Shown here: positions 47,565 through 58,203 of the stretch, one piece after another | How positions within the stretch are numbered: position 1 is the first letter of the stretch | Layout of the letters: each line of letters starts with the position of its first letter | Assembly: GCA_905339215.1 (NCBI GenBank) | Contig: CAJPFN010000008.1 | Location: 1-64,000, forward strand | DNA: 64,000 nucleotides | Direction: 5' to 3' | Source of the DNA: Rhizobiaceae bacterium | GTDB taxonomy: Bacteria; Pseudomonadota; Alphaproteobacteria; Rhizobiales; Rhizobiaceae | Notes under the pieces: model-generated | Database searches by the model: none | Told to the model about the DNA's origin: nothing | The model's input: the letters and a program-made list of their open reading frames with translations, nothing else | Position numbers and translations under genes: made by a program

Positions 47565-48503
47565 ATGCAGCAATTCCTCATCCCGGCGAAGGACGACCTC
47601 AGCAAGGCCCGCGCCGAGTGGCTGAAGGCACTGTCGCGCGAGCGACGTTTGTCGCCGCTCACCGTGGAAGCCTACGAGCGCGACACGCGGCAGTTTCTGC
47701 AGTTCCTCACCGGCCATTGCGGCGGCCCGCCGGGCATTGCCGACATCGAGGGGTTGCGGCCGGCCGATCTGCGCGCGTTCCTGGCAAAGCGCCGCACCGA
47801 CGGCGCCGGCGCGCGCACTCTGGGGCGCGGTCTGGCCGGCATCCGCTCGCTGCTTCGTTTCCTCGAGCGCCGCGGCCTGGTGAACGCGGCCGGTGCGGTA
47901 GCGCTGCGCTCGCCGCGCCAGCCGAAATCGCTGCCCAAACCGTTGACGGCGGCCGACGCGCGCAAGGTGGTGGCGGCCGACACCCAACTCGCCGAGGAGC
48001 CGTGGATCGCCGCGCGCAACGCCGCCGTGCTGACGCTGCTCTACGGATCGGGCCTGCGCATCTCGGAAGCGCTCGGCCTCACCGGCGCCGATATCTCCGG
48101 CACCGGCGCGCAGACGCTGCGCGTTACCGGCAAGGGCGGCAAGACGCGCCTCGTCCCGGTGCTTCCGGTCGCCGCGGCGGCCGTGGCCGAATACCGGCGT
48201 CTCTGCCCATACCACATCGATGCAAGGGACCTGCTCTTCCGCGGCGCTCGCGGCGGACCGCTCGACCCGGCGATCGTGCAGCGCGAGATGCGACGGCTGC
48301 GCTCGGCGCTGGCGCTGCCGGAGACCGCGACGCCGCATGCCCTGCGCCACTCCTTCGCCACGCATCTCCTGGCGCGCGGCGGCGACCTGCGCGCCATCCA
48401 GGAACTGCTCGGCCACGCGAGCCTCTCGACCACCCAGGTCTATACCGGGGTCGACGCCGCGCGCCTGCTCGACATCTACGAAGCGGCACATCCGCGCGCC
48501 TGA
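47565..48503 (+). CDS. xerC: tyrosine recombinase XerC
   Basis: A 312-residue tyrosine recombinase that, with XerD, resolves chromosome dimers at dif. Active site: Arg165 (GLRISEAL), Lys190, His258 and Arg261 (HALRHSF), His284 (LGHASL) and Tyr293 (VYTG). It works downstream of FtsK, which is also in this window. XerC rather than XerD is inferred from its position in Rhizobiales near lpd. Confidence 0.93.
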   Translation: MQQFLIPAKDDLSKARAEWLKALSRERRLSPLTVEAYERDTRQFLQFLTGHCGGPPGIADIEGLRPADLRAFLAKRRTDGAGARTLGRGLAGIRSLLRFLERRGLVNAAGAVALRSPRQPKSLPKPLTAADARKVVAADTQLAEEPWIAARNAAVLTLLYGSGLRISEALGLTGADISGTGAQTLRVTGKGGKTRLVPVLPVAAAAVAEYRRLCPYHIDARDLLFRGARGGPLDPAIVQREMRRLRSALALPETATPHALRHSFATHLLARGGDLRAIQELLGHASLSTTQVYTGVDAARLLDIYEAAHPRA

Positions 48504-48574
48504 GAGGCGAATGGGCGGCGATTGTCGAGACCCAGTTAACGGAATAGCCGCTTTTGGATCCTAGAATCGCTCGC

Positions 48575-49639
48575 ATGAACCGCGCCGTCGCCCTCGCAGA
48601 CCGCCTCGCCGTGCCGGCGCTCAAGCTGCTGGCGGCGATCAACGTCCTCTTCTTCCTGTCGTTCCTGCTCGTGGCGGCGCTCGCCGTCGGCCAGGCGCGG
48701 GCGGAAACGCCGGCATGCACAGGGATCGACCTCATGGAGGCCCTGAAGAGGGACGACCCGGCCGCGGCGCGGAAGATAGAGGACGACGCCCGGGCGACGC
48801 CGAATGGCAGCGGGCTCTTGTGGAAGGTCGAGAAGGCGGGCTTCGACGCCTCCTACCTGTTCGGCACCATGCACATGACCGATGCTCGCGTCACGACGCT
48901 TCCGCCCGCCGCGCAGGCCGCCTACGACGCCTCCTCTACCGTTGTCATCGAGACCACCGACGTTCTCGATCAGGCAACTATGATGGCGGCGATCATGCAG
49001 AAGCCCGAACTGATGATGTTCACCGACCAGACGACGCTGCAGTCCCTGCTTGCGCCCGCAGACGCGGCGACGGTGGAGGCGGCGCTCGCCGCGCGTGGCA
49101 TCCCGCTCGCCAGCGTCGCCAAGATGAAGCCGTGGATGCTGGCGGCCATGGTGGCATTGCCCGCTTGCGAGATGGCGCGCAAGGCGGCCGGCCTGCCTGT
49201 GCTCGACGTCAAGCTGGCCAAGGACGCGGAAGCGGCCGGCAAAGAACTGCGCGGTCTGGAAACCGTGACCGACCAGCTCGAGGCGATGGCCTCGCTGCCG
49301 ATGGAATTCCACATCCGCGGCCTCGTCGAGACGCTGAAGCTCGGCGACCGCATCGACGACGTCATAGAATCGATGATCTCCCTCTACGTGAAGGGTGAAG
49401 TCGGCATGATCTGGCCGCTGTTTCGCGCCGTGCTGCCCGACGGTGCCGTCGATGACGGCTACGCCGCTTTCGAGGAGGTCATGGTCACGGCGCGCAACAA
49501 GACGATGGCGATCGAGGCCGAGCCGATCCTGATGGAGGGCGGCGCCTTCGTCGCCATCGGTGCGCTTCACCTGCCCGGTCCGGAGGGCGTCGTCGAGTTG
49601 CTGCGAAAGGCGGGCTATACCGTCACGCCCGCGTCCTGA
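48575..49639 (+). CDS. TraB/GumN-family protein
   Basis: A 354-residue exported protein of the TraB/GumN (Tiki-like) fold, with the two GxxH-type motifs (FGTMHM near the start, IGALHLPG near the end) and glutamate-rich ALPACEMARK between. A long hydrophobic N-terminal stretch (about 13-35) is the export signal. Some family members are proteases; activity here is unproved. ATG 48575 is preferred over a TTG at 48554. Confidence 0.88.
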   Translation: MNRAVALADRLAVPALKLLAAINVLFFLSFLLVAALAVGQARAETPACTGIDLMEALKRDDPAAARKIEDDARATPNGSGLLWKVEKAGFDASYLFGTMHMTDARVTTLPPAAQAAYDASSTVVIETTDVLDQATMMAAIMQKPELMMFTDQTTLQSLLAPADAATVEAALAARGIPLASVAKMKPWMLAAMVALPACEMARKAAGLPVLDVKLAKDAEAAGKELRGLETVTDQLEAMASLPMEFHIRGLVETLKLGDRIDDVIESMISLYVKGEVGMIWPLFRAVLPDGAVDDGYAAFEEVMVTARNKTMAIEAEPILMEGGAFVAIGALHLPGPEGVVELLRKAGYTVTPAS

Positions 49640-49715
49640 TCACGCACACCTCATTTCCCGCGCCCGCGACGATCGGCTAGTCTCCTCCGACGGGAATGGA
49701 CCGGAGATGAAGTCG

Positions 49716-49910
49716 ATGACCAGACTGCTGATGATCGCCGCTGCCCTCACCCTCGCCACATCGGCTGCGAGTGCCTGCGAGAGGATGCGCAGCGCATCCG
49801 CGGGAATTGACGAGACGACCGTGGCAAGCACGACCTCCATGCCGATGTCGACGCCTGAGAAGACCGACGCGATCGCTGAACCCAAGGCCAACGACGAAGG
49901 CGAAGGCTGA
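49716..49910 (+). CDS. small exported protein
   Basis: A 64-residue protein with a signal peptide (LLMIAAALTLATSAASA) and a short mature part rich in Ser, Thr and Glu (ERMRSASAGIDETTVASTTSM). GGAG 8 bases before ATG 49716 decides the start. No domain. Conserved appearance but unknown function. Confidence 0.7.
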   Translation: MTRLLMIAAALTLATSAASACERMRSASAGIDETTVASTTSMPMSTPEKTDAIAEPKANDEGEG

Positions 49911-50065
49911 GCGATCGGTTTCCGCAGAGCGTGAAGGACCGGCCCGCCCCCTACAGCTTTGCGCGGGAGGTCGGCAGGTTCCGGTAGGCTCGCTGCCAAG
50001 GTCGATGAAACCGGATGCCGTTTCGGGCGTTGATCCGTCACTGTTGTTCGACGGAGGAATTCCCC

Positions 50066-50539
50066 ATGGCCAATCCAGTCCGGAACTACGACGACCCTCG
50101 GACGCGCGATCCGCGCGTCGTCGAAGACTCCTTGAATCCCGTCCCCCCGCTGGGGCCGGATCCACGCACGCCCGAGCCGCGCTACGCCTCCAACGATCCC
50201 GCGCCCGGCAGCACGACGGTGGTAAAGGCCGACCGCGGCACCGGAACCGGCGTCCTCATTGCCGCAGTGGTGATCGTCCTCGCGGTCATCGCCTTCTTCG
50301 TCTTTGGCCGTAACGGCGCCGACATGCCGGCCGATACCGTCACGGCTCCCGGGCAGCCGGCGGTGACCGAGCCTGCCGCGCCGGGCGCCTCCGCGCCTGA
50401 AGCGGCGCCGCCGGCCGGCCAGGCGGCACCTGCTCCCGAAGCGACCGCGCCTGCCGAACCCGCCGCACCTGCGCAGCCCGCCCCGGAAGCCGCGGAGCCT
50501 GCACCCACAGAGCCGGCGCAGCCAGCGCCCGCGCAGTAG
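50066..50539 (+). CDS. single-TM protein with Pro/Ala-rich tail
   Basis: A 157-residue membrane protein: cytoplasmic N-terminus with proline-rich DPRTRDPRVV, one TM (about 64-81), and a periplasmic 70-residue tail of Ala/Pro/Glu repeats (PEAAPPAGQAAPAPEATAPA). Such tails cross the peptidoglycan. GAGGAATTCCCC precedes the start at 50066. A strong terminator follows. Confidence 0.8.
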   Translation: MANPVRNYDDPRTRDPRVVEDSLNPVPPLGPDPRTPEPRYASNDPAPGSTTVVKADRGTGTGVLIAAVVIVLAVIAFFVFGRNGADMPADTVTAPGQPAVTEPAAPGASAPEAAPPAGQAAPAPEATAPAEPAAPAQPAPEAAEPAPTEPAQPAPAQ

Positions 50540-50573
50540 CTGGTTGGCAATACGCGCGATGCCGAATGAAGGG

Positions 50574-50601
50574 CGGCCCGGTTCGGCGGGCCGTTCCTTT
50601 T
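50574..50601 (+). terminator. Rho-independent terminator after the Pro/Ala-rich gene
   Basis: Stem CGGCCCG / CGGGCCG with loop GTTCGG, followed by TTCCTTTT. It lies 35 bases past the stop codon and between convergent genes. Confidence 0.8.
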
Positions 50602-50627
50602 CAGAGCGCCTTGGCTGCGACCCGCTC

Positions 50628-52040
50628 TCAGATGTGGATCGACTTGAAGAAGGCGCCGAGCGCGGCTTCCTTGACCGATTCCGACATTGTCGGGTGGGCA
50701 TGGCAGGTTCGGGCGAGGTCTTCCGCCGACCCGCCGAACTCCATCAGCACGGCAGCTTCGTGGATCATTTCGCCGGCGCCGAAGCCGACGATATGAACGC
50801 CGAGCACGCGGTCGTTCTCCTTCGCCGCCAGCACCTTGGCGAAGCCGTCGGTCTGCAGCATGGCGCGCGCCCGGCCGTTCGCCGAGAACGGGAACTTGCC
50901 GACCTTATAGGCGATGCCTTCAGCCTTGAGCTGCTCTTCTGTCCTACCGACCGAGGCGATCTCGGGACTGGTGTAGACGACCGACGGGATGACGCCGTAG
51001 TTCACGTGGCCGGCCTGGCCGGCCATGATCTCGGCAACCGCGACACCCTCGTCTTCCGCCTTGTGCGCCAGCATCGGTCCGGCGATCACGTCGCCGATGG
51101 CGTAGATGCCGGGAACCGAGGTGCGGTAGTGGCCGTCGGTGCGAACGCGGCCGCGCTCGTCGAGCACGACGCCAGCCTCGGCGAGGCCGAGCCCGTCAGT
51201 ATAGGGCTTGCGGCCGGTGGCGATGAGTACCGCGTCCGCGGCGATCGTCTCGACTGCCCCGCCCTTGACCGGCTCGAAGGTGACGGTCGCGCCCTTCTTC
51301 GCCTTGGCGACGGCGGTGACCTTGGCGCCGAGCCTGAACTCGAAGCCCTGCTTACCGAGCATGCGGTGGAACTGCTTGGCGACCTCGCCGTCCATGCCGC
51401 CGAGGATCGTGTCGAGGTATTCGACGACGGTGACCTTGGCGCCCAGCCGCGCCCAGACCGAGCCGAGCTCGAGGCCGATGACGCCGCCGCCGACGACCAC
51501 GAGGTGTTCCGGCACCTTGCCGAGTTCGAGCGCCCCGGTCGAGGAAACGATCACCTTCTCGTCGATGTCGACCGCCACGCCGGGAATGCCGGCGACGTCG
51601 GAGCCGGTGGCGATAACGATGTTCTTCGTCTCCAGCACCTGCTCGCTGCCGTCCTCGGCGGTGACGGCGACCTTGCCGGCGCCGACGACGCGGCCCGTGC
51701 CGCGGATGCCGTCGATCTTGTTCTTCTTGAAGAGGAAGGCGACGCCGCCGACATTGGCGGCGACAGTGGCGTCCTTGTGCGCCAGCATCGCCTTGAGGTC
51801 GAGCTTGGGTGTGCCGACGCCGATGCCGAGCGCGGCGAAGGAGTGGCCGGCCTCGGCGAACATCTCCGAGGCGTGCAGCATCGCCTTGGACGGGATGCAG
51901 CCGATGTTGAGACAGGTGCCGCCATAGGTGGCGCGCTTCTCGACGACGGCGGTCTTCAGTCCGAGTTGCGCGGCCTTGACCGCACAGACATAGCCGCCGG
52001 GCCCCGATCCGATAATGACGACGTCATATGTGGTGGACAT
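50628..52040 (-). CDS. lpd: dihydrolipoyl dehydrogenase (E3 of 2-oxoglutarate dehydrogenase)
   Basis: A 470-residue flavoprotein that re-oxidises dihydrolipoyl E2. Redox cysteines Cys43 and Cys48 are in GGTCLNIGCIPSK, with FAD fold VIIGSGPGGYV and C-terminal HAHPTMSE giving the active-site histidine. Last gene of the mdh-sucCDAB cluster. Confidence 0.97.
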   Translation of the reverse strand: MSTTYDVVIIGSGPGGYVCAVKAAQLGLKTAVVEKRATYGGTCLNIGCIPSKAMLHASEMFAEAGHSFAALGIGVGTPKLDLKAMLAHKDATVAANVGGVAFLFKKNKIDGIRGTGRVVGAGKVAVTAEDGSEQVLETKNIVIATGSDVAGIPGVAVDIDEKVIVSSTGALELGKVPEHLVVVGGGVIGLELGSVWARLGAKVTVVEYLDTILGGMDGEVAKQFHRMLGKQGFEFRLGAKVTAVAKAKKGATVTFEPVKGGAVETIAADAVLIATGRKPYTDGLGLAEAGVVLDERGRVRTDGHYRTSVPGIYAIGDVIAGPMLAHKAEDEGVAVAEIMAGQAGHVNYGVIPSVVYTSPEIASVGRTEEQLKAEGIAYKVGKFPFSANGRARAMLQTDGFAKVLAAKENDRVLGVHIVGFGAGEMIHEAAVLMEFGGSAEDLARTCHAHPTMSESVKEAALGAFFKSIHI

Positions 52041-52073
52041 TTGGTCCCCTTTCCCGATTTCCTGACGCGCCGG

Positions 52074-52484
52074 CTATTCAACGAGCCGCCACAGAATAAT
52101 GACAAGGCCGATCGCGCTGACGTTCCAGATCAGCGTTCGCACCCAGACGACACCCGCCAGGTAGGCGGGTAGAAAAGCAACACGGCACCAGAAATAGAGC
52201 GCGGCACCGAATCCGGTCCACCAGTCGGCCGCACCGAGGACCTCGACCGCCAGCGCCAGCGCCGCAAAGGCCGGGAAGGTCTCGCGGAAGTTGGCGTAGG
52301 CGCGGGCAGCACGACCGGCGACGCCCGTCGGCTGCAGGCCTTCGTCACGGGCGCCCACCGTGTAGCGGTTGCCGACCTGCGCCTTGAAGGTGAACGACTG
52401 CACGGAAAGGTGCACCAGAAGAAGCACGACCGACAGGGTGAGATAGAACATCTCATGCGAAAGATGCGCGACGGCGAGGTTCAT
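52074..52484 (-). CDS. MAPEG-family membrane protein
   Basis: A 136-residue protein with four TM helices (about 10-30, 62-85, 88-108, 110-132) of the MAPEG type (membrane-associated eicosanoid/glutathione metabolism). The motif RAYANFRETFPAFAALAL carries the family's arginine-asparagine-phenylalanine pattern. It may be a glutathione transferase or peroxidase. It is between the SDR and lpd genes in the TCA cluster. Confidence 0.9.
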   Translation of the reverse strand: MNLAVAHLSHEMFYLTLSVVLLLVHLSVQSFTFKAQVGNRYTVGARDEGLQPTGVAGRAARAYANFRETFPAFAALALAVEVLGAADWWTGFGAALYFWCRVAFLPAYLAGVVWVRTLIWNVSAIGLVIILWRLVE

Positions 52485-52501
52485 GCCGCAACTCCCCGGC
52501 C

Positions 52502-53251
52502 TTAGCGGCCGCCGCTCACGTTCAAGATCGCGCCCGTGGTATAAGACGCTTCGTCGGAGAGAAGCCAGAGGATGGCGTGGGCGACTTCGTCCGCCTCGCC
52601 CTCCCGCTTCATCGGCACCAGGCCGCGCAGCCGCTCGAGCCGGTCGGGCTGGCCACCCGACGCGTGGATCTCGGTGCCGATGAGACCCGGGCGCACCGCG
52701 TTCACACGGATGCCCTCTTCGGCCACCTCGCGGGCAAGACCCACGGTGAAGCTGTCGATCGCGCCCTTTGATGCGGCATAGTCGACATACTCCCCCGGCG
52801 ATCCGTGCACCGCCGCCACCGACGAGACATTGACGATGACGCCACCCCTGCCGCCGTAGCGCGTCGACATGCGCCGCACCGCTTGCCCGGCGCAGAGAAA
52901 CGAGCCGACGACGTTGGCGCGGAACATCCGTTCGAGGCGGGCGGCGTCCATTTCGTCGACGCGCGCCTTGCGGTCGACGACTCCGGCGTTGTTGACCAGG
53001 GCGTCGAGGGGGCCGAACGCCGTGTCGACGGCCTCGAACATGCGCAGGACGTCGGCCTCGACGCCGACGTCCCCCTTGACTGCGACAGCTTCGCCACCTG
53101 CTTCGCCGATCGAGCGAACGAGGGCGGTCGCCGCCGCCTCGTTCACGGCGTAGTTCACCGCAACGCGCCAGCCGCGCGAGGCTGCTATCCTGGCGACGGC
53201 GGCGCCGATGCCGCGGCTTCCGCCGGTGACGAGAAGCGTCCTTCCGCTCAT
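52502..53251 (-). CDS. short-chain dehydrogenase/reductase (FabG-like)
   Basis: A 249-residue SDR with TGGSRGIG (nucleotide binding), NNAGVVD, the Ser in NVSSVAAVHGSPGEY and the catalytic YAASK. The redox substrate is unknown. ATG 53251 overlaps the exported-protein TGA by four bases (ATGA). It belongs to the sucAB-lpd group by position. Confidence 0.93.
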   Translation of the reverse strand: MSGRTLLVTGGSRGIGAAVARIAASRGWRVAVNYAVNEAAATALVRSIGEAGGEAVAVKGDVGVEADVLRMFEAVDTAFGPLDALVNNAGVVDRKARVDEMDAARLERMFRANVVGSFLCAGQAVRRMSTRYGGRGGVIVNVSSVAAVHGSPGEYVDYAASKGAIDSFTVGLAREVAEEGIRVNAVRPGLIGTEIHASGGQPDRLERLRGLVPMKREGEADEVAHAILWLLSDEASYTTGAILNVSGGR

Positions 53252-53760
53252 TCCTGGCACCCGCTCAACTTGAACACGTCCCACGGCACCCTGGAAAAGC
53301 CGTTCGCGCCGTAAGCCGCCGAATGGCGGAGCGACGGGCCGAGGTCGGGGAAGATCAGCTTCTGCGGCGCGGCGACGGCCTCGGGCGGCAGGAGCTCGAT
53401 GTTGCCGAGATCGTCGGACGTGTAGATCACGCCTTCCCACATCGTGCAGGCGGCGAGTTCGGCACTGGTGGAATCGCCCTCCGGGCACTTGTAGGTGAGC
53501 ATGCCATAGGGTCGGCCGATGCCTTCCGACCACATGACGATGCCGTCGAGCACGACTTCGTTGTCGAGCAGCATCCTGAACGTATTGGTGACCGCCGCGC
53601 CCTCGGCGGTCGGCGTGAACTCGACGGAAGCCGCGTTTTCGAGATCGCGGTAGGTCGCCAGTTCGACCGCGCAGTCGGCGAGCGTCGCGGACGACGCCAT
53701 GGCGAGAGCGGCGGCGAGGAGAGCCGCGGTCGCCAGGCGTTGTTCCTTGCGGAAAGCCAT
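53248..53760 (-). CDS. hypothetical exported protein
   Basis: A 170-residue protein with a signal peptide (TAALLAAALAMASSATLA) and a mature part with four cysteines (DCAVEL, YKCPEG, AACTMW, SGCQE), likely disulphide-bonded. No family recognised. It lies between sucB and the SDR, and similar proteins occur at this place in other Rhizobiales. Its role in the TCA cluster is not known. Confidence 0.88.
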   Translation of the reverse strand: MAFRKEQRLATAALLAAALAMASSATLADCAVELATYRDLENAASVEFTPTAEGAAVTNTFRMLLDNEVVLDGIVMWSEGIGRPYGMLTYKCPEGDSTSAELAACTMWEGVIYTSDDLGNIELLPPEAVAAPQKLIFPDLGPSLRHSAAYGANGFSRVPWDVFKLSGCQE

Positions 53761-53787
53761 GCGCGCTCCTTCGACCGCCTCTTCCTC

Positions 53788-55059
<1,272 letters not shown>

Positions 55060-55103
55060 GGTTCAGATCCTGACCTTGAGTTCTTCTTGTCGCCCAATCC
55101 GTG

Positions 55104-58091
55104 TCATTCGCCCAGCGCGTCTTCGAGGAACGCCGCAAGCTGCGCCAGATGCTTCGACATCAGGCCGGTCGCCGGCGAAGCCGCCGCCGGGCGGCCCGTG
55201 TAGCGGACCCGCTGGTACTTGGCGTCGATGTGGGCCAGCACCCATTCCAGGTAGGGATCGATGAACGACCAGGCGCCCATGTTCTTCGGCTCCTCCTGGC
55301 ACCACACCATCTCGGCGTTGCGGAACCGCGACAGCTCGGTGATCAGAGCCTTTGCCGGGAACGGGTAGAGCTGCTCGACTCGCAAGAGATAGACGTCGTC
55401 GATTCCGCGCTTCTCGCGCTCCTCGTAGAGGTCGTAGTAGACCTTGCCGGAGCAGAGAACGACGCGGCGGATCTTTGAGTCCTTGACCAGCTTCACCGGC
55501 TGGTCGGCGAGGTACTGCGCGTCGTCCCAAAGCAGGCGGTGGAACGAGCTCTCGCCGGACATTTCGGCGAGCGCCGATACCGCCCGCTTGTGGCGGAGCA
55601 GCGACTTCGGCGTCATCAGGATCAGCGGCTTGCGGAAGTCACGCTTCAGTTGCCGGCGCAGGATGTGGAAGTAGTTCGCCGGCGTGGTGACGTTGGCGAC
55701 CTGCATGTTGTCCTCGGCGCAAAGCTGGAGGAAGCGTTCAAGCCGGGCCGATGAATGTTCCGGTCCCTGTCCCTCGTAGCCGTGCGGCAACAGGCAGACG
55801 AGCCCGGACATTCTCAACCACTTGCGCTCGCCCGAGGAGATGAACTGGTCGAAGACCACCTGCGCGCCGTTGGCGAAGTCACCGAACTGCGCCTCCCACA
55901 GCGTCAGCGCCTTCGGCTCGGCAAGCGAGAAGCCGTATTCGAACCCGAGCACGGCTTCTTCGGAGAGCATCGAATTGATGACCTCGTAGTGGGCCTGGGC
56001 CGCCGACAGGTTGTTCAGCGGGATATAGCGGTTCTCGTCGCGCTGGTCGTAGAGCACCGAGTGGCGTTGTGAAAAGGTGCCGCGCTCGGAATCCTGGCCG
56101 GAGAGGCGGATCGGATTGCCGTCGAGCAGGATCGAACCGAAGGCCAGCGCCTCGGCGGTCGCCCAGTCGATGCCTTCGCCGGTCTCGATTGCCTGGCGGC
56201 GGTTTTCCAGGAAGCGTCCGATCGTCCTGTGGACTTCGAAGTCCTTGGGCACGTCGGTCAGCTTCTTGCCGATGTCCTTCAGCGTCTTTACCGGTACGGC
56301 GGTCTTGCCGCGGCGCTGCTCATCCTGATTGTCGGCGGTGCGCAGGCCCGACCATGCGCCGTCGAGCCAGTCCGCCTTGTTGGGCTTGTAGCTCTGGCCG
56401 CTCTCGAACTCCGCTTCGAGGTGGGCGCGCCAATCGGCCTTCATCTTCTCGAACTCGCCCTCGCTGATGAGGCCCTCGTCGATCAGCTTCCGGGCGTAGA
56501 TCTGCGTCGTCGTCGGGTGCGAGCGGATGCTGCGGTACATGATCGGCTGGGTGAACGCCGGTTCGTCGCCCTCGTTGTGGCCGAAGCGGCGGTAGCAGAG
56601 CATGTCGATAACCACCGGCTTGTGGAACTTCATGCGGAATTCGGTGGCGATCTTGGCCGCGTAGACGACCGCCTCCGGATCGTCGCCGTTCACGTGGAAG
56701 ATCGGCGCTTCGATCATCTTGGCGACGTCCGACGGATAGGGCGAGGAGCGCGAGAAGCGCGGGTTCGTCGTAAAGCCGATCTGGTTGTTGATGATGAAGT
56801 GGACCGTGCCGGCGACGCGATGGCCGCGCAGGCCCGAAAGACCGAGAATCTCGGCGACGACGCCCTGGCCGGCGAAAGCCGCATCGCCGTGCAGCAGGAG
56901 CGGCATGACCTTGGCGCGTTCCTCGAGCGGGACGAAGTCCTCGCGCTTGCGGCCGAAGATCTGGTCCTGCTTGGCGCGCGCCTTGCCCATGACGACCGGA
57001 TTGACGATCTCGAGATGCGAGGGATTGGCGGTCAGCGACAGGTGAACCTTGTTGCCGTCGAACTCGCGGTCCGACGAAGCACCGAGGTGGTACTTGACGT
57101 CGCCCGAGCCCTCGACGTCATCCGGCGCGAACGAGCCGCCCTTGAACTCGTGGAAGATGGCGCGGTGCGGCTTGGCCATGACCTGGCTGAGCACGTTGAG
57201 GCGACCGCGGTGGGCCATGCCCAGGACGATCTCCTTCAGGCCCAGCGCGCCGCCGCGCTTGATGATCTGCTCGAGGGCGGGAATGAGCGATTCGCCGCCG
57301 TCGAGGCCGAAACGCTTGGTACCCTTGTACCTGACGTCGATGAACTGCTCGAAACCCTCGGCCTCGACCAACTTGTGCAGGATTGCCAGCTTGCCGTTCT
57401 TGGTGAAGGCGATGCCCTTGTCCGGCCCCTCGATGCGCTCCTGGATCCAAGCCTTCTCCTCGGGATGGGAGATGTGCATGAACTCGACGCCGAGCGTCGA
57501 GCAGTAGGTGCGCTTCAGGATCTCGATCATCTCGCGGACGGTCGCGAATTCGAGGCCGAGCACGTGGTCGATGAAGATCTTGCGGTCGTAGTCGGCTTCC
57601 GTGAAGCCGTACGCCGACGGCGACAGCTCGTCGTAGTCCTCGAAGGGCTTGGCGATGCCAAGCGGATCGAGATTGGCGTGGAGGTGTCCGCGCATGCGGT
57701 AAGCGCGGATCATCATGATGGCGCGCACCGAATCGCGCGTCGCCCGGGTGAGATCGGCCTCGGAGAGTCCGGCGCCCTTCACGGCCGCCTTCTCCTTCAC
57801 CTTTGTCGAGATCTGCTTCTCCAGCGCGCCCCAGTTGCCGTCGAGCGCCGAGACGAGCTCGCCGTTGGCGGCGACCGGCCAGTTCGGCCGGGTCCAGGAG
57901 GCGCCTTGCGCGTTGCGGCGCACGTCGGCGGAATCGTCCTTCAGCGCAGCGAAGAAGGCCTGCCATTCGGCGTCTACCGACGAGGGGTCTTCCTGGTAGT
58001 TCGCATAGAGTTCCTCGATGTAGTCGGCGTTGCCGCCGTAGAGGAACGAAGTCAGGGAAAACTGGTCGTTGGCCTGGTCCTGCCGTGCCAT
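55104..58091 (-). CDS. sucA: 2-oxoglutarate dehydrogenase E1
   Basis: A 995-residue thiamine-diphosphate enzyme that decarboxylates 2-oxoglutarate and passes succinyl to E2. LGMAHRGRLNVLSQVM and GDAAFAGQGVVAEIL hold the cofactor site; HYGxGS-like C-terminal block is HGYEGQGPEHSSARLERFLQ. The start ATG 58091 has GGAG 5 bases upstream; the TTG one codon earlier is less likely. Confidence 0.97.
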   Translation of the reverse strand: MARQDQANDQFSLTSFLYGGNADYIEELYANYQEDPSSVDAEWQAFFAALKDDSADVRRNAQGASWTRPNWPVAANGELVSALDGNWGALEKQISTKVKEKAAVKGAGLSEADLTRATRDSVRAIMMIRAYRMRGHLHANLDPLGIAKPFEDYDELSPSAYGFTEADYDRKIFIDHVLGLEFATVREMIEILKRTYCSTLGVEFMHISHPEEKAWIQERIEGPDKGIAFTKNGKLAILHKLVEAEGFEQFIDVRYKGTKRFGLDGGESLIPALEQIIKRGGALGLKEIVLGMAHRGRLNVLSQVMAKPHRAIFHEFKGGSFAPDDVEGSGDVKYHLGASSDREFDGNKVHLSLTANPSHLEIVNPVVMGKARAKQDQIFGRKREDFVPLEERAKVMPLLLHGDAAFAGQGVVAEILGLSGLRGHRVAGTVHFIINNQIGFTTNPRFSRSSPYPSDVAKMIEAPIFHVNGDDPEAVVYAAKIATEFRMKFHKPVVIDMLCYRRFGHNEGDEPAFTQPIMYRSIRSHPTTTQIYARKLIDEGLISEGEFEKMKADWRAHLEAEFESGQSYKPNKADWLDGAWSGLRTADNQDEQRRGKTAVPVKTLKDIGKKLTDVPKDFEVHRTIGRFLENRRQAIETGEGIDWATAEALAFGSILLDGNPIRLSGQDSERGTFSQRHSVLYDQRDENRYIPLNNLSAAQAHYEVINSMLSEEAVLGFEYGFSLAEPKALTLWEAQFGDFANGAQVVFDQFISSGERKWLRMSGLVCLLPHGYEGQGPEHSSARLERFLQLCAEDNMQVANVTTPANYFHILRRQLKRDFRKPLILMTPKSLLRHKRAVSALAEMSGESSFHRLLWDDAQYLADQPVKLVKDSKIRRVVLCSGKVYYDLYEEREKRGIDDVYLLRVEQLYPFPAKALITELSRFRNAEMVWCQEEPKNMGAWSFIDPYLEWVLAHIDAKYQRVRYTGRPAAASPATGLMSKHLAQLAAFLEDALGE

Positions 58092-58130
58092 CAAATCTCC
58101 GGAGCTGAGCGCTCCGTCTCCTGTTTGTTA

Positions 58131-58191
58131 CGGCAATCGGCAGTCGGCAGTTGGGAAAAGCGAGGTGTTCCGTTACGACTGCCGATTGCCG
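58131..58191. repeat. 16-base perfect inverted repeat between sucD and sucA
   Basis: CGGCAATCGGCAGTCG (58131-58146) and its exact complement (58176-58191) flank a 29-base loop; partial extra copies of the CGGCAGT unit follow each arm. It fills most of the 112-base gap and can form a stable hairpin in the operon mRNA. Confidence 0.9.
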
Positions 58192-58203
58192 ACTCCCGAC
58201 TGC

